DNA of 32,828 bases from Nesterenkonia muleiensis (GTDB taxonomy: Bacteria > Actinomycetota > Actinomycetes > Actinomycetales > Micrococcaceae), in the NCBI RefSeq assembly GCF_003600155.1, contig NZ_QWLD01000043.1, positions 1 through 32,828 on the forward strand, read 5' to 3'. Positions 8,798-18,602 of this stretch are shown one piece after another. The notes beneath the pieces are model-generated. The model was not told the origin of the DNA. It searched no databases and worked only from the letters and a program-made list of their open reading frames with translations. Positions within the stretch are counted from its first letter, which is position 1. Every line of letters begins with the position of its first letter. Both the position numbers and the translations under genes were made by a program.

Positions 8798-8875
8798 ATG
8801 CGCGGCGGTATATACATCGGCGGAGGTTTCGTCACAGTCCTGCTGATCATCATCATTCTGGTCATCGTTCTGTAA
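8798..8875 (+). CDS. Membrane miniprotein (25 residues) with a strong ribosome-binding site
   Basis: A 25-codon ORF encodes MRGGIYIGGG followed by a single hydrophobic helix of Val, Leu and Ile residues that runs to the last residue. The start follows AAGGAGAG (8783-8790) at good spacing, one of the best ribosome-binding sites in the window and hard to explain if nothing is translated. The product would be a single-pass membrane peptide with a glycine-rich head and one arginine. Its last 14 bases overlap the 3' end of the convergent mannitol dehydrogenase gene. Function and family are unknown. Short membrane peptides often regulate a partner membrane protein; the neighbouring 58-residue protein or the sugar transporter would be candidates, but that is speculation. 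Confidence 0.55.
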   Translation: MRGGIYIGGGFVTVLLIIIILVIVL

Positions 8876-10439
8876 CCATATTGTCAAGCAAGGCCCTGGC
8901 TCCCTGTTCACGCAGGGTGACCAGGGCCTTTTCATAGGGCTCGGCGAATGCACGGTGCTCCACAAGATCCCCGAATAGCTCCTGATCGCGCAGAAAGGCG
9001 AGAATGTCCTCGTCGTGCCGGGCAGCAGCCGCCATAACCTGCTCGCGCAGCCGGTCGACCACCGGCCACTGCTCACCCTTCTCCCCAGACCCCTCGGCAT
9101 ACCGGGCCCAGGAGGCCACGATGGCCGCGGAGACGCTGACGTCCCGCCCGGCCACGAGGTTCTCGCGGATCACCGGAACCAGCCAGGTGGGAATCCGGTC
9201 GGAAGACTCCGCTGCCAAGCGCGCCAGCGTGTCACGGACATACTCGTTGCCGAACCGTGCCATGAGCTGGTCCTTATACGCCTCCAGGTCGATGCCCGGC
9301 ACCTCAGGCACCGTGGGCGAAGCCTCACCGTCCATGTAGTGACGACGTGTGAACCCGGCCAGCTGCTCGTCCTGGACCGCTTCGTGCGCGTAGGTGTAGC
9401 CCAGCAGCAGCCCGAGGTAGGCGATGGCCTGGTGGCTGCAGTTCAGCAGCCGCAGCTTCATCAGCTCATAGGGCTCCACGTCCGCAACCAGCTGGGCGCC
9501 TGCCTCCTCGAAGGCCGGCCGGCCGGCCGGAAAATGGTCTTCGACCACCCACTGCAGGAAGTCCTCGCTGACCACCGGCCAGGCGTCATCGATCCCATAG
9601 TCCCGGCGCACCATCGCACGGTCCTCTTCTGAGGTCACCGGGGTGATCCGGTCCACCATGGTGTTGGGGAACGCCACATGCTCTGCAATCCACCCCGCCA
9701 GCTGTTCCTCATGGGACTGATTGTCCTTGCGTTCGGCATAGGCGGTGATCACCCGTCTGGCCAGGTCTCCGTTGCCGCGCACGTTGTCGCAGGAGAGCAC
9801 CGTGAATGCCGGAATACCCTGGGCACGACGACGCCGCAGGGCCTCCACCACGAACCCGAACATGGTTGCTGGGAACTGCGGGGGAGCTTCGACGGTTTCC
9901 TGGTCCGGGCCACCGCGCGGCCACACCCCCTGGGACTGAAGCTCGGCACGGCTGAAGTCCGCCGTCAAATCCGCCGCAATGGCTGGAGTAGAGTGCTGGA
10001 ACTCCCCGGTGGACGGATTGTAGTTGTAGCCGCCCTCGGTCACGGTCAGCGAGACGATCCGCACCGCGGGGTCGGTGAGCCGCTCCAACACCGCTGCAGG
10101 GTCGTCCGGGGCGTAGAGATACTCGGCGATCGATCCGACGACGCGCGCCTCCCTCGTGCCGTCGGGAGCCTTGGCCACCAGTGTGTAGAGCCCGTCCTGC
10201 GGGGTCAGGGCATCGCGCATGGCAGCATCGCCGGGCATGAGGCCCACACCGCAGACAGCCCACTGAGGCGGGTGCCCGGCGTTGAACAGTCTGTCCAGGT
10301 AAAGAGCTTGGTGGGCCCGGTGGAACCCCCCTACCCCGAAGTGCACAATGCCCACCTGTCGCCCGGCGAGGTCGTAGTCAGGTGTCTGAAGGTCAGGAGA
10401 CTCCACCTGCGGCAGTGCCGCACTGCTCAGCGTGATCAT
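8862..10439 (-). CDS. Mannitol dehydrogenase family oxidoreductase
   Basis: The 525-residue protein belongs to the polyol-specific long-chain dehydrogenases (mannitol 2-dehydrogenase, fructuronate reductase, D-arabinitol dehydrogenase). It has the N-terminal NAD-binding GIVHFGVGGFHRAHQ segment (about 30-44) and the substrate-site signature ELMKLRLLNCSHQAIAYLG, with the family's catalytic Lys, Asn and His. The likely reaction is NAD-dependent oxidation of a polyol such as mannitol to fructose; the exact substrate cannot be read from sequence. The ATG at 10439 is preferred over a GTG at 10445 because AGGA lies seven bases upstream of the ATG. The gene is downstream of a SorC regulator, with its own candidate operator in the 68-base gap, and near a polyol-type ABC importer. 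Confidence 0.88.
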   Translation of the reverse strand: MITLSSAALPQVESPDLQTPDYDLAGRQVGIVHFGVGGFHRAHQALYLDRLFNAGHPPQWAVCGVGLMPGDAAMRDALTPQDGLYTLVAKAPDGTREARVVGSIAEYLYAPDDPAAVLERLTDPAVRIVSLTVTEGGYNYNPSTGEFQHSTPAIAADLTADFSRAELQSQGVWPRGGPDQETVEAPPQFPATMFGFVVEALRRRRAQGIPAFTVLSCDNVRGNGDLARRVITAYAERKDNQSHEEQLAGWIAEHVAFPNTMVDRITPVTSEEDRAMVRRDYGIDDAWPVVSEDFLQWVVEDHFPAGRPAFEEAGAQLVADVEPYELMKLRLLNCSHQAIAYLGLLLGYTYAHEAVQDEQLAGFTRRHYMDGEASPTVPEVPGIDLEAYKDQLMARFGNEYVRDTLARLAAESSDRIPTWLVPVIRENLVAGRDVSVSAAIVASWARYAEGSGEKGEQWPVVDRLREQVMAAAARHDEDILAFLRDQELFGDLVEHRAFAEPYEKALVTLREQGARALLDNMVTER

Positions 10440-10467
10440 GCCCACATCCTACCAATGACTTCACATA

Positions 10468-10497
10468 TGAGCACTTGATAATGCTCGAATGAGCATT
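10468..10497. promoter_or_regulatory. Candidate SorC operator upstream of the mannitol dehydrogenase gene
   Basis: This 30-base stretch holds TGAGC-N10-GCTCG (10468-10487) overlapping a perfect inverted repeat, AATGCTC-GAAT-GAGCATT (10480-10497). The 13 bases GCTCGAATGAGCA (10483-10495) are the exact reverse complement of a site at 11481-11493 on the other side of the regulator gene. Shared palindromes in the two control regions flanking a DNA-binding regulator are a typical operator arrangement. Confidence 0.65.
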
Positions 10498-10507
10498 CGG
10501 CATACGC

Positions 10508-11440
10508 TCAGTCGAGCGCAGCGCTGACCCGAAGGGCAAGCTCGGCGGACAGCACCAGGTCATCGATGAATCCGGCCCGGGCCGCCGCAATGACGGCCTC
10601 CGGATGCTCCTGCGCCGGCGCCAGGGCGATCACCCGGGCATTACGCAGCTGCTCCGGCTTCACCCCGATCACGCGATTCTCCATGCCGGAGCGCGCCACC
10701 TGCCCTCCGGCCGTCACCAGGATTCCGGAGCATTCAGCCACCACACCTGCCTCTGCCGCGGCCTGCAGCTCCTGCGGGCTGAACCTGGCCCGCAGCGTCG
10801 ACGCGCCTTCACCCCATCCACCCACGGACACCACAGCAAAATCCAGGTCATCGGCAGCCTCCAGCGCGGCACGAACTTCATCCATGGCACGCAGGGAGGC
10901 CGCGACGTCGTCGTTGTCCACGATCAGCGGAGTCGGCAGCGGCCAGATCTGCCCGCGCGCCAAGGATCCCAGCGCGTGGATCAGGCCGGTGGAGGCCGCC
11001 GCGGACGTGCCCGGAGCCGAAAGCGGTCCGACCAGCTGCACAATGTCCACCCGCGGCAGCGAGCTCAGGTGCTCAGGAAGGTGCATCAGGGTGCGCGACC
11101 AGGCGACCCCGAGCCGGGCGCCGTCGTGGAGCCTGCGTTGCAGTAGCTGCGCCGCCTGGCGCGCCAGGGCCGAGCGCGGGGTCTCGCCGGTGCGCGGGGT
11201 GACCACAGTCGCCGAGGAGATGCCCAAGCGCCCTGCAAGCGCCGCATGGTCCTCCCCCGCATCCAGGGGGTTGACCACGCGTATCTGGACGATGCCTTCG
11301 CTGCGCGCCCGGTCCAGCAGGCGTGCGACCTGGAAACGGGAAATGCCGCGCTCAGAGGCGATCTCCACCTTGGATCGGCCTTGAAGATAGTGCTCAGCAG
11401 CCACCTCTGCCATGAGCTGCACCTCGCTCGTCTGAGACAT
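10508..11440 (-). CDS. SorC/DeoR-like sugar-responsive transcriptional regulator
   Basis: The 310-residue protein has an N-terminal helix-turn-helix (about 18-45: GRSKVEIASERGISRFQVAR) and a sugar-phosphate-binding domain of the SorC type (about 60-305, with DIVQLVGPL, VSVGGWGEGAS and a C-terminal region beginning near VIGVKPEQLRN). Such proteins usually repress or activate sugar and polyol operons in response to a phosphorylated sugar. The frame is open upstream to 11527, but the ATG at 11440 follows AAGGAGGT at five bases spacing, a near-perfect ribosome-binding site, and gives the usual family length. It lies between the mannitol dehydrogenase gene (same strand) and the divergent ABC operon. 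Matching palindromes on both sides make it the likely controller of both. Confidence 0.87.
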   Translation of the reverse strand: MSQTSEVQLMAEVAAEHYLQGRSKVEIASERGISRFQVARLLDRARSEGIVQIRVVNPLDAGEDHAALAGRLGISSATVVTPRTGETPRSALARQAAQLLQRRLHDGARLGVAWSRTLMHLPEHLSSLPRVDIVQLVGPLSAPGTSAAASTGLIHALGSLARGQIWPLPTPLIVDNDDVAASLRAMDEVRAALEAADDLDFAVVSVGGWGEGASTLRARFSPQELQAAAEAGVVAECSGILVTAGGQVARSGMENRVIGVKPEQLRNARVIALAPAQEHPEAVIAAARAGFIDDLVLSAELALRVSAALD

Positions 11441-11480
11441 GCTCACCTCCTTGCTCCAAGAATTCGTGGGCGCTGAATGT

Positions 11481-11548
11481 TGCTCATTCGAGCCTACTAT
11501 GACTAGAGTCACATAACAGTTGAGCACTAAGAGGCGCTCATATGAGCG
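11481..11548. promoter_or_regulatory. Candidate SorC operators between the regulator and the ABC operon
   Basis: Three palindromic elements occur here: TGCTCATTCGAGC (11481-11493, identical to the reverse complement of the site near 10490); TGAGC-N10-GCTCA (11521-11540), with the same spacing as the half-sites at 10468-10487; and a perfect CGCTCATATGAGCG (11535-11548). A plausible plus-strand promoter, TTGCTC-18-TAGAGT, overlaps the first site, so binding there would block polymerase. The promoter is weak by consensus and uncertain. Confidence 0.6.
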
Positions 11549-11609
11549 TTTTCATCGTATCCCAGCACAGAGCGGCGTCCACTGCCGCACCGACCAGGAC
11601 GGACCAGAT

Positions 11610-12983
11610 ATGACCGGAACTCCCCACCGGCTCAGCCGCCGCAGCCTGCTCTCTGCGGGCCTGGGCGCTGCTGCCGGAGCCGCCGCCTTCGGGCTCACCG
11701 GCTGCAGCACTGGGGGACGCGGCGATCGCGAGCAGATCGTAGTCGCCATCGTCTCCAATCCACAGATGCAGGACGCCATGGGCTTGATCAGCCACTTCCG
11801 CAACCAGCACCCGCACATCGATGTTCGCTTCGTCTCCCTGCCGGAGAACGAGGCACGCGCCAAAATCACTGCCTCTGTGGCCTCAGGAGGCGGGGAGTTC
11901 GACGTGGTGATGATCTCCAACTACGAAACCCCCATCTGGGCAGCCCAAGGCTGGCTCACCGACCTGGAACCCTACATCGGGAACACCGAAGGGTATGACG
12001 ACGGCGACTTCATCCCCACCATCCGTGAGGCGCTCTCCTACGAGGGTCGCCAGCACGCGGTGCCGTTCTACGGGGAGTCCAGCTTCCTGGTCTACCGCGA
12101 GGACCTCTTTGCCCAGGCCGGCCTTGAGATGCCCCAGCAGCCCACCTGGGACCAGATCCGCGAGTTCGCTTCAGCTCTGCACAATCCGGACGCGGGATTC
12201 TCCGGCATCGCACTGCGCGGACTGGCAGGCTGGGGCGAGAACCTGGCACCGATCAACACGGTGATCAACACTTTCGGCGGGCGCTGGTTCACTCCTGACT
12301 GGGAGCCGATGCTGAACTCTCCGGAAGTGGTCGATGCGGTCAGCACCTACGTGGACACCGTGCGCACCTGGGGCCAGCCCGGTGCAGCCACCTCCGGCTA
12401 CGGCGAATGCATGACCCACTTCAACCAGGGCAACACCGCCATGTGGTACGACGCCTCCGCCATGGTCTCCGGCATCGAGGACCCGCGGTCCTCCACGGTG
12501 GTGGGCACCACCAACTATGCACTCGCACCGGTGATGGAGACCGACTACGCCGGCTGGCTCTACGCCTGGAGCCTGGCCGTTCCGGAGACCTCCCAGCACA
12601 AGCAGGCCGCCTGGGACTTCATCACCTGGATGACCCACCCGGACTACTTCCAGCTGGTGGGCAATGAGGTCTCCTGGGAAGCGCTGCCGCCGGGATCCCG
12701 GGCCTCCACCTACGAGATCCCGGAGTACGCGGAGATCTCCAGCCACTACGCCGAACCCACGCTGACCTCCATGGAGAATGCCACGCAGGAAAATTCCATG
12801 GTGCACCAGGTGCCCTACGACGGGCTACAGTTCGTGGCGATTCCGGAGTTCCAGGACCTGGGCACACGGGTGGGACAGCAGCTCTCCGCAGCGATCGCCG
12901 GGCAGCAGAGCGTACCTGAGGCCCTGGAGCAGTCACAGCGTTTCGCAGAATCTGTGGCGCGCACCTACGGATGGGGGAGCTGA
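11610..12983 (+). CDS. Sugar/polyol ABC transporter substrate-binding lipoprotein
   Basis: The 457-residue protein starts with a signal peptide carrying a twin-arginine-like RLSRRSLL (about 7-14), a hydrophobic Ala/Gly-rich stretch and a lipobox FGLTGC, so it is probably exported folded and lipid-anchored. The mature part follows the family 1 extracellular solute-binding pattern (MalE/SmoE-like), with FDVVMISNYETPIWAAQGWLTDL near the N-terminus and the late tryptophan-rich GWLYAWSLAVPE and AAWDFITWMTHP segments. The frame extends upstream to 11520, but the ATG at 11610 places the signal peptide correctly; its ribosome-binding site is poor. It is the first gene of a three-gene operon with two permeases, adjacent to a polyol dehydrogenase, so mannitol, sorbitol or arabitol are likely ligands by context. 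Confidence 0.9.
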   Translation: MTGTPHRLSRRSLLSAGLGAAAGAAAFGLTGCSTGGRGDREQIVVAIVSNPQMQDAMGLISHFRNQHPHIDVRFVSLPENEARAKITASVASGGGEFDVVMISNYETPIWAAQGWLTDLEPYIGNTEGYDDGDFIPTIREALSYEGRQHAVPFYGESSFLVYREDLFAQAGLEMPQQPTWDQIREFASALHNPDAGFSGIALRGLAGWGENLAPINTVINTFGGRWFTPDWEPMLNSPEVVDAVSTYVDTVRTWGQPGAATSGYGECMTHFNQGNTAMWYDASAMVSGIEDPRSSTVVGTTNYALAPVMETDYAGWLYAWSLAVPETSQHKQAAWDFITWMTHPDYFQLVGNEVSWEALPPGSRASTYEIPEYAEISSHYAEPTLTSMENATQENSMVHQVPYDGLQFVAIPEFQDLGTRVGQQLSAAIAGQQSVPEALEQSQRFAESVARTYGWGS

Positions 12984-12984
12984 G

Positions 12985-13932
12985 ATGACGACGACGGCAA
13001 CACCCTTGACAGACACCCGCTCGGCTGAGGCAATCCGCGCTCAGAAGGCCGCAGAGCGAGCCGAAGGCTGGAGACGGCGGGCACCGCTTCTTCCTGCGTT
13101 GATCTTCGTGATCGTCTGCACCCAAATTCCGTTCCTGCTGACCATCTGGTATTCACTGCGGTCAAGGAACCTGCTGCGGCCGGAGGGCGAGCAGTTCGTC
13201 GGGCTGGGCAACTTCGCCGACATCTTTCTGGACTCAACCTTCCGGGCCGCTGCCCTGAACTCGGTGATCATCACGTTGGGCTGCGTGGTCGTGGCCCTGC
13301 TGCTGGGCCTGGGCCTGGCGCTGCTGCTGGACCGACCGTTCGCCGGCCGCGGAGTGGTGCGCACCCTGCTGATCACCCCGTTCCTCATCATGCCGGTGGC
13401 CGGGGCGATGCTGTGGTCCATCTCCATGTTCAACCCCTCCTACGGGCTGGTGAACTGGCTCATCGGGCTGGTGGGCATCTCCCCGGTGGACTGGACCTCC
13501 CAGTACCCGGTGTTTTCCATCGTCGTGGCTCTGGTCTGGCAGTGGACACCGTTCATGATGCTGCTACTGCTGGCCGGGCTGCAGTCCCAGCAGCACGATG
13601 TCCTGGAGGCCGCGGCAATGGACGGGGCCAGCAAGTGGGAGACCTTCCGCTACATCACCCTGCCGCATCTGCGGTTCTACATTGAGCTCGCGGTGCTGCT
13701 GGGAGTGATCTACGTGGTCAACACCTTTGACCACATCTACCTGATGACCGCCGGGGGGCCCGGCACCGCCAGCGCCAACCTGCCCTTCTACATCTATCAG
13801 CGGGCGTTCCTGGGCTTCGACATCGGCCAGTCCGCCGCCATGGGCGTGGTCACTGTGCTCGCCACCATCATCATCTCTCTGCTGGCGCTGCGACTGATCT
13901 TCCGCAGCCTGAACGCTAAGGAGCAGTCATGA
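12985..13932 (+). CDS. Sugar/polyol ABC transporter permease (MalF/SmoF type)
   Basis: The 315-residue membrane protein has about six transmembrane segments, the first at about 32-52 (LLPALIFVIVCTQIPFLLTI), and the ATPase-coupling EAA loop EAAAMDGASKWETFRYITLP near residue 210. It belongs to the family of inner-membrane components of carbohydrate uptake transporters. The ATG lies one base after the stop of the binding-protein gene, following a GGGGGAG ribosome-binding site. An upstream reading from 12778 is only the overlapping frame of the binding-protein gene. It forms the membrane channel together with the next gene. The coupling partner is presumably the MsiK-type ATPase at 7.2-8.4 kb. 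Confidence 0.92.
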   Translation: MTTTATPLTDTRSAEAIRAQKAAERAEGWRRRAPLLPALIFVIVCTQIPFLLTIWYSLRSRNLLRPEGEQFVGLGNFADIFLDSTFRAAALNSVIITLGCVVVALLLGLGLALLLDRPFAGRGVVRTLLITPFLIMPVAGAMLWSISMFNPSYGLVNWLIGLVGISPVDWTSQYPVFSIVVALVWQWTPFMMLLLLAGLQSQQHDVLEAAAMDGASKWETFRYITLPHLRFYIELAVLLGVIYVVNTFDHIYLMTAGGPGTASANLPFYIYQRAFLGFDIGQSAAMGVVTVLATIIISLLALRLIFRSLNAKEQS

Positions 13933-14831
13933 ACGTCGCAGCCCCGCCACAGACACCCTCGACCGACCAGGGGGCCCCGGGGGTTACCCCGGGAATCCGG
14001 GGGAACGGAAGTGCGCCCAAGAGCCGCAGCTCCGGCGGCCTGCTGACTGCCTTCACGTGGGTGGTGGCGCTGATCTTCTTCGCACCGGTGGTATGGATGG
14101 TGCTGACCAGCTTCAAACAGGAGTCCGCGGCCGCCAGCTCGCCCCCGTCCTTCTTCTTCGAACCCACGCTGGACCAATACCGGAACATCTTCACCTCAGA
14201 CGCCGCACCGTACTTCCTGAACTCGGTGATCGCCACGGGCGCCTCCACGGTGCTGGTGCTGATCCTGGCGGTGCCGGCGGCCTATGCTCTGAGCATCAGG
14301 CCGGTCAAACGCACCCAGGACGCCCTGTTCTTCTTCATCTCCACCAAGATGCTGCCGATCGTGGCGGTGATCATGCCGATCTACGTGATCGCCGGGCAGA
14401 TCAGGATGTTGGACAACATCGTCACCCTGATCATCCTCTACACCGCCATGAATCTGCCCATCGCCATCTGGATGATGCGTTCGTTCTTCCTGGAGGTGCC
14501 GGGCGAGGTGCTGGAAGCAGCCTCGATCGACGGCGCCTCGCTCATCATGACCATGCGGCGGGTGCTGATTCCCATGGTGGCACCGGGCATTGCCGCCACC
14601 GCGCTGATCTGCGTGATCTTCGCGTGGAACGAGTTCTTCTTTGCCCTGAACCTCACCGCTGCCAACGCGGCGACGGCACCGATCTATCTGATGAGTACCA
14701 TGACCTCCGAGGGGCTGTTCCTGGCCCAGCTCTCAGCGGCCAGCGTGCTGGCCTCGCTGCCGGTGGTGCTGGCCGGCTGGATCGCACAGAAGCAGCTGGT
14801 CCGCGGTCTCTCCATGGGTGCGGTCAAATAG
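13929..14831 (+). CDS. Sugar/polyol ABC transporter permease (MalG/SmoG type)
   Basis: The 300-residue protein begins with a Pro/Gly-rich cytosolic tail (1-36), then about six membrane helices starting near GLLTAFTWVVALIFFAPVVW. The EAA loop EAASIDGASLIMTMRRVLIP (about 197-216) contacts the ATPase. It pairs with the preceding permease; the ATG overlaps that gene's stop codon (ATGA), so the two are translationally coupled. No ATPase gene follows: the next gene is convergent and starts 17 bases beyond the stop, with no visible terminator between. SmoF/SmoG-type permeases transport polyols such as mannitol and sorbitol; that substrate is inferred from the neighbouring dehydrogenase. Confidence 0.92.
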   Translation: MNVAAPPQTPSTDQGAPGVTPGIRGNGSAPKSRSSGGLLTAFTWVVALIFFAPVVWMVLTSFKQESAAASSPPSFFFEPTLDQYRNIFTSDAAPYFLNSVIATGASTVLVLILAVPAAYALSIRPVKRTQDALFFFISTKMLPIVAVIMPIYVIAGQIRMLDNIVTLIILYTAMNLPIAIWMMRSFFLEVPGEVLEAASIDGASLIMTMRRVLIPMVAPGIAATALICVIFAWNEFFFALNLTAANAATAPIYLMSTMTSEGLFLAQLSAASVLASLPVVLAGWIAQKQLVRGLSMGAVK

Positions 14832-14848
14832 CCTCACGGCGGTTGACC

Positions 14849-17661
14849 CTAGGCGCCATGGCTCAGACCTGCGGCGGGCTCGACCCTGGACAGTCTGCGG
14901 GCGGGGAACCAAGCAGCGAGCAGAGCCGCCAGCAGGGTCAGTGCCCACACCCCGGCAAGCCGCAGCCAGGGGACTTCCAGCATCACCGTCCAGTCCTCCC
15001 GGGCCACCAGAGTGCTGACCCCGGCCCAGCCGAAGAAGACGCCCAGCCCCGACCCCAGGGTCAGGGCGACAGCGGCAAGAAGCAGCGCCTCGATGCTGAT
15101 CGTGGCTCCCAGCGAGCGCCGGGTCATCCCCGAGGCCCGCAGCAGAGCTGCCTCACGCTGCCGTTCGAGCACGGAGAGGGAGAGCGTATTGGACACCCCG
15201 ATCACGGCCACGAAGACACTGGCGCCCAGCAGGGCCAGAACGGCGAGCAGCAGCATGTCGATCAGCTCAATGGAGCCGGCACGGGCGAACCACCCGTCGA
15301 AGGAGACGTCTTCGGCCCCAGCCTCCTCCAGCTGGGCGACCATGGCCTGGATCTCGGTAGCCGAGGTTCCCTCGGCCAGCCGCACGAGTGTTGCGCCGTC
15401 GTCGTCCTCGGCGCCGAACCAGGCGGGCGATTCCCTCAGCGTCTCACCCTCTACGGCGATGAGATCCCCGGGCATCGACCACCATCCCTCGGCCAGAGTG
15501 AACTGCACCTGAGCGCCGTTGGGGAACTCCACGTCAAGGAGCTGACCATCATCGGCACCTCCGCCACTGTCCTCGGCGTACGGGATCAGCTCATATCCTG
15601 CGAAGGCGTAGTTCACCGGCGATCGGACGGCTTCGGGGAACGGCCACTCTCCGTGGAAGACCGGGCTGTGCTCGGCCCGGTTCACCACAACGAGTCGAGA
15701 CTCCGAATCCCCCTGCTCATCCTCGCCGACATTCACCGTGACCCCAGGGGCCTGGATGGCCTCGGCGATCCTCTCGTCCTCGTCTAGCTCTTCGGTGACA
15801 TCGCCGAAGACCACACCGTCGACAGGGTGGGACTCAGAGAGCTCGGTGTTCATCAGTTTCTGCGTAGTGGCAGCGCCTACTGTCATGGTGACCACCAGGG
15901 TGACTCCGACCAGCAGTGCCGCCGAGGTGGCGGTCGTCCGGCCCGGGACCTGGCGGGCGTTCTGACCGGCGAGCCTGGCAGGCAGCCGGGCGATGCCCAG
16001 TGCCGCGAGCGCCCTGCCCAGAAGAGCGACCAGCGGCGGCATGACCGCTTTGGCCAGCACAAGCACCCCGATGAACCCGATGATTGCGCCGGATATGCCC
16101 AAGACTGGGAAGGGTAGTCCCGTGACAGGGTCCACAGAGAAAATGTCATAGGAACCATCAGGACGGTCCATGTCAGGAGAACCGGTGGCTGAATAGACCA
16201 CAACACCGAGCCCCGCTGCGGTGACCAGGCTGCCGATAATCACTCGCATCCGGGAGATTCCCCCCTCTGGAGCTGCCACATCGGTGGGGCGCAGGGCCGC
16301 CATGGGGGAGACTCGGCCGGCCTTCAGCGCCGGCAGCAGCGCAGAGCCCACCGCCATCAGCAGACCGAGACCCAGGCCGAGACCCACCGCCAGCGGATTC
16401 GGCAGAACGGAGGGAAGGCCGCGCCCTCCTCCGCCGAAGTAGTTCATGGCCATCACCAACCCCTGAGCGACGGCCCAGCCAAGCATCACACCGGCCGCAC
16501 CGCCGAGCAGACCGAGCAGGACACCCTCCGCCAGGGTCGCCCGCCGCAGCTGGGTCGCAGTGCCACCCACGGCTCGGATGAGCGCCATGGTGCGCTGACG
16601 GGAAGCCACGATCACCTGGAATGTGTTGCCGATGACCAGCGCGGAGACAAAGATCGCAATGCCTCCGAAACCGAAGACGATCCACTGCAGCATCTGGGCG
16701 TCGCCGGTGCGCTCAGCCACCCAGGTGCCCACGATCTGCTGATGGGTGGAGATCTCCAGCCCCGCCACAGAGACAATGCCCAGGTCCCCAATGGCCCGAG
16801 GGCCTGGGTCCATTTGATCCGATGCGGCCAGCATGGGAAGCTCGCCGGCACCGATGAGCTCTTCGACCAGATCGGCGATCTCCTGTTGAACAGCCTCCTG
16901 GGCCGGGGCACTGCCATGGTCGTGATCTGGAAGCACCACCCGGATCTCCTCGGGCTGGGCAGAGTCGTAGCCTTCCTCCGGGTCCGCTGGGAGACGGTCC
17001 ATCCCTTCGGCGGTGAGGAATCCCCGCGTCCATTCGCTGTCCTCAGCGATGCCCACCACGGTGTACTCGGTGCCATCCGAGATTGCCTGGCTGTCCTCCT
17101 CGTCCCAGTCAACATATGCCGCAGTAAGCACATCGCCTACGGCAAGCTGTTCGGTTTCCGCCGCAGCCGAATTGATCAGCAGTTCGTGGTCACCCTGCGG
17201 GAAGCGCCCGGCTTCGAGCTCGTCGTCACGCCCCTTCGCGAGAGTGGCGACCGGGATGACGGTTCCGGTGTACTCACCTGCCCCGGGGCTCTGCTGGTCG
17301 GGAATCTCAAGCCAGCCGCTGCGGATCGCCTGGGCCGACTCCACAGACTCGAGCTGCTCCACGGCCCCAGCCAGCGGGACGTCCCCGTGCTGATCGACGT
17401 GGTCCACCTCGGTGACCGGGCCGTCGTCGTGATTCTCCGCCTCTTCCCCGTAGTGCAAGGACACGGATCTGATGATCAGATCAGCTCCAGCCGCCTCGGC
17501 CTCGGCCTCCTCAGTGACCACGCTGGTCATGGAGTCCACGAGCATGAAACCGCCCACGATGAACGCCGCCGAGATGGCGATCGCTGCACCTGCCGCCCAC
17601 AATCGCTTGCCCGATGAGCGAAGATTCGCCCTCAGCACCGAAAGCCGGGTGCGGCTTCCCT

Positions 17662-17665
<4 letters not shown>
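14849..17665 (-). CDS. ABC exporter permease with two FtsX-like domains
   Basis: The 938-residue membrane protein has an N-terminal membrane anchor (about 24-46), a large extracytoplasmic acidic domain (about 47-320), a three-helix FtsX block beginning IVFGFGGIAIFVSALVIGN with the coupling RTMALIRAVGGTATQLRRA segment, and a further anchor. A second extracytoplasmic domain follows, then a final three-helix FtsX block with REAALLRASGMTRRSLGA. This duplicated layout is that of large actinobacterial export permeases acting with LolD/MacB-type ATPases on lipids, lipoproteins or peptides; the substrate is not readable. The GTG start overlaps the stop of the ATPase gene (GTGA), showing they are partners. 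Downstream it converges with the sugar permease gene. Confidence 0.9.
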
Positions 17666-18516
<851 letters not shown>

Positions 18517-18602
18517 GGTCCTAATCTCCTCTCATCCTCCGGGATGAGGCCGGAATGATCAGGCCTGCCCTTCTCAGCGGGGCTAACCCCCTCTCGGCGT
18601 GC

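Noticed and set aside
14057-15787. 576-codon plus-strand frame
   Set aside because: It crosses the end of the sugar permease gene and the antisense of the exporter permease; the translation is low-complexity and matches no family.
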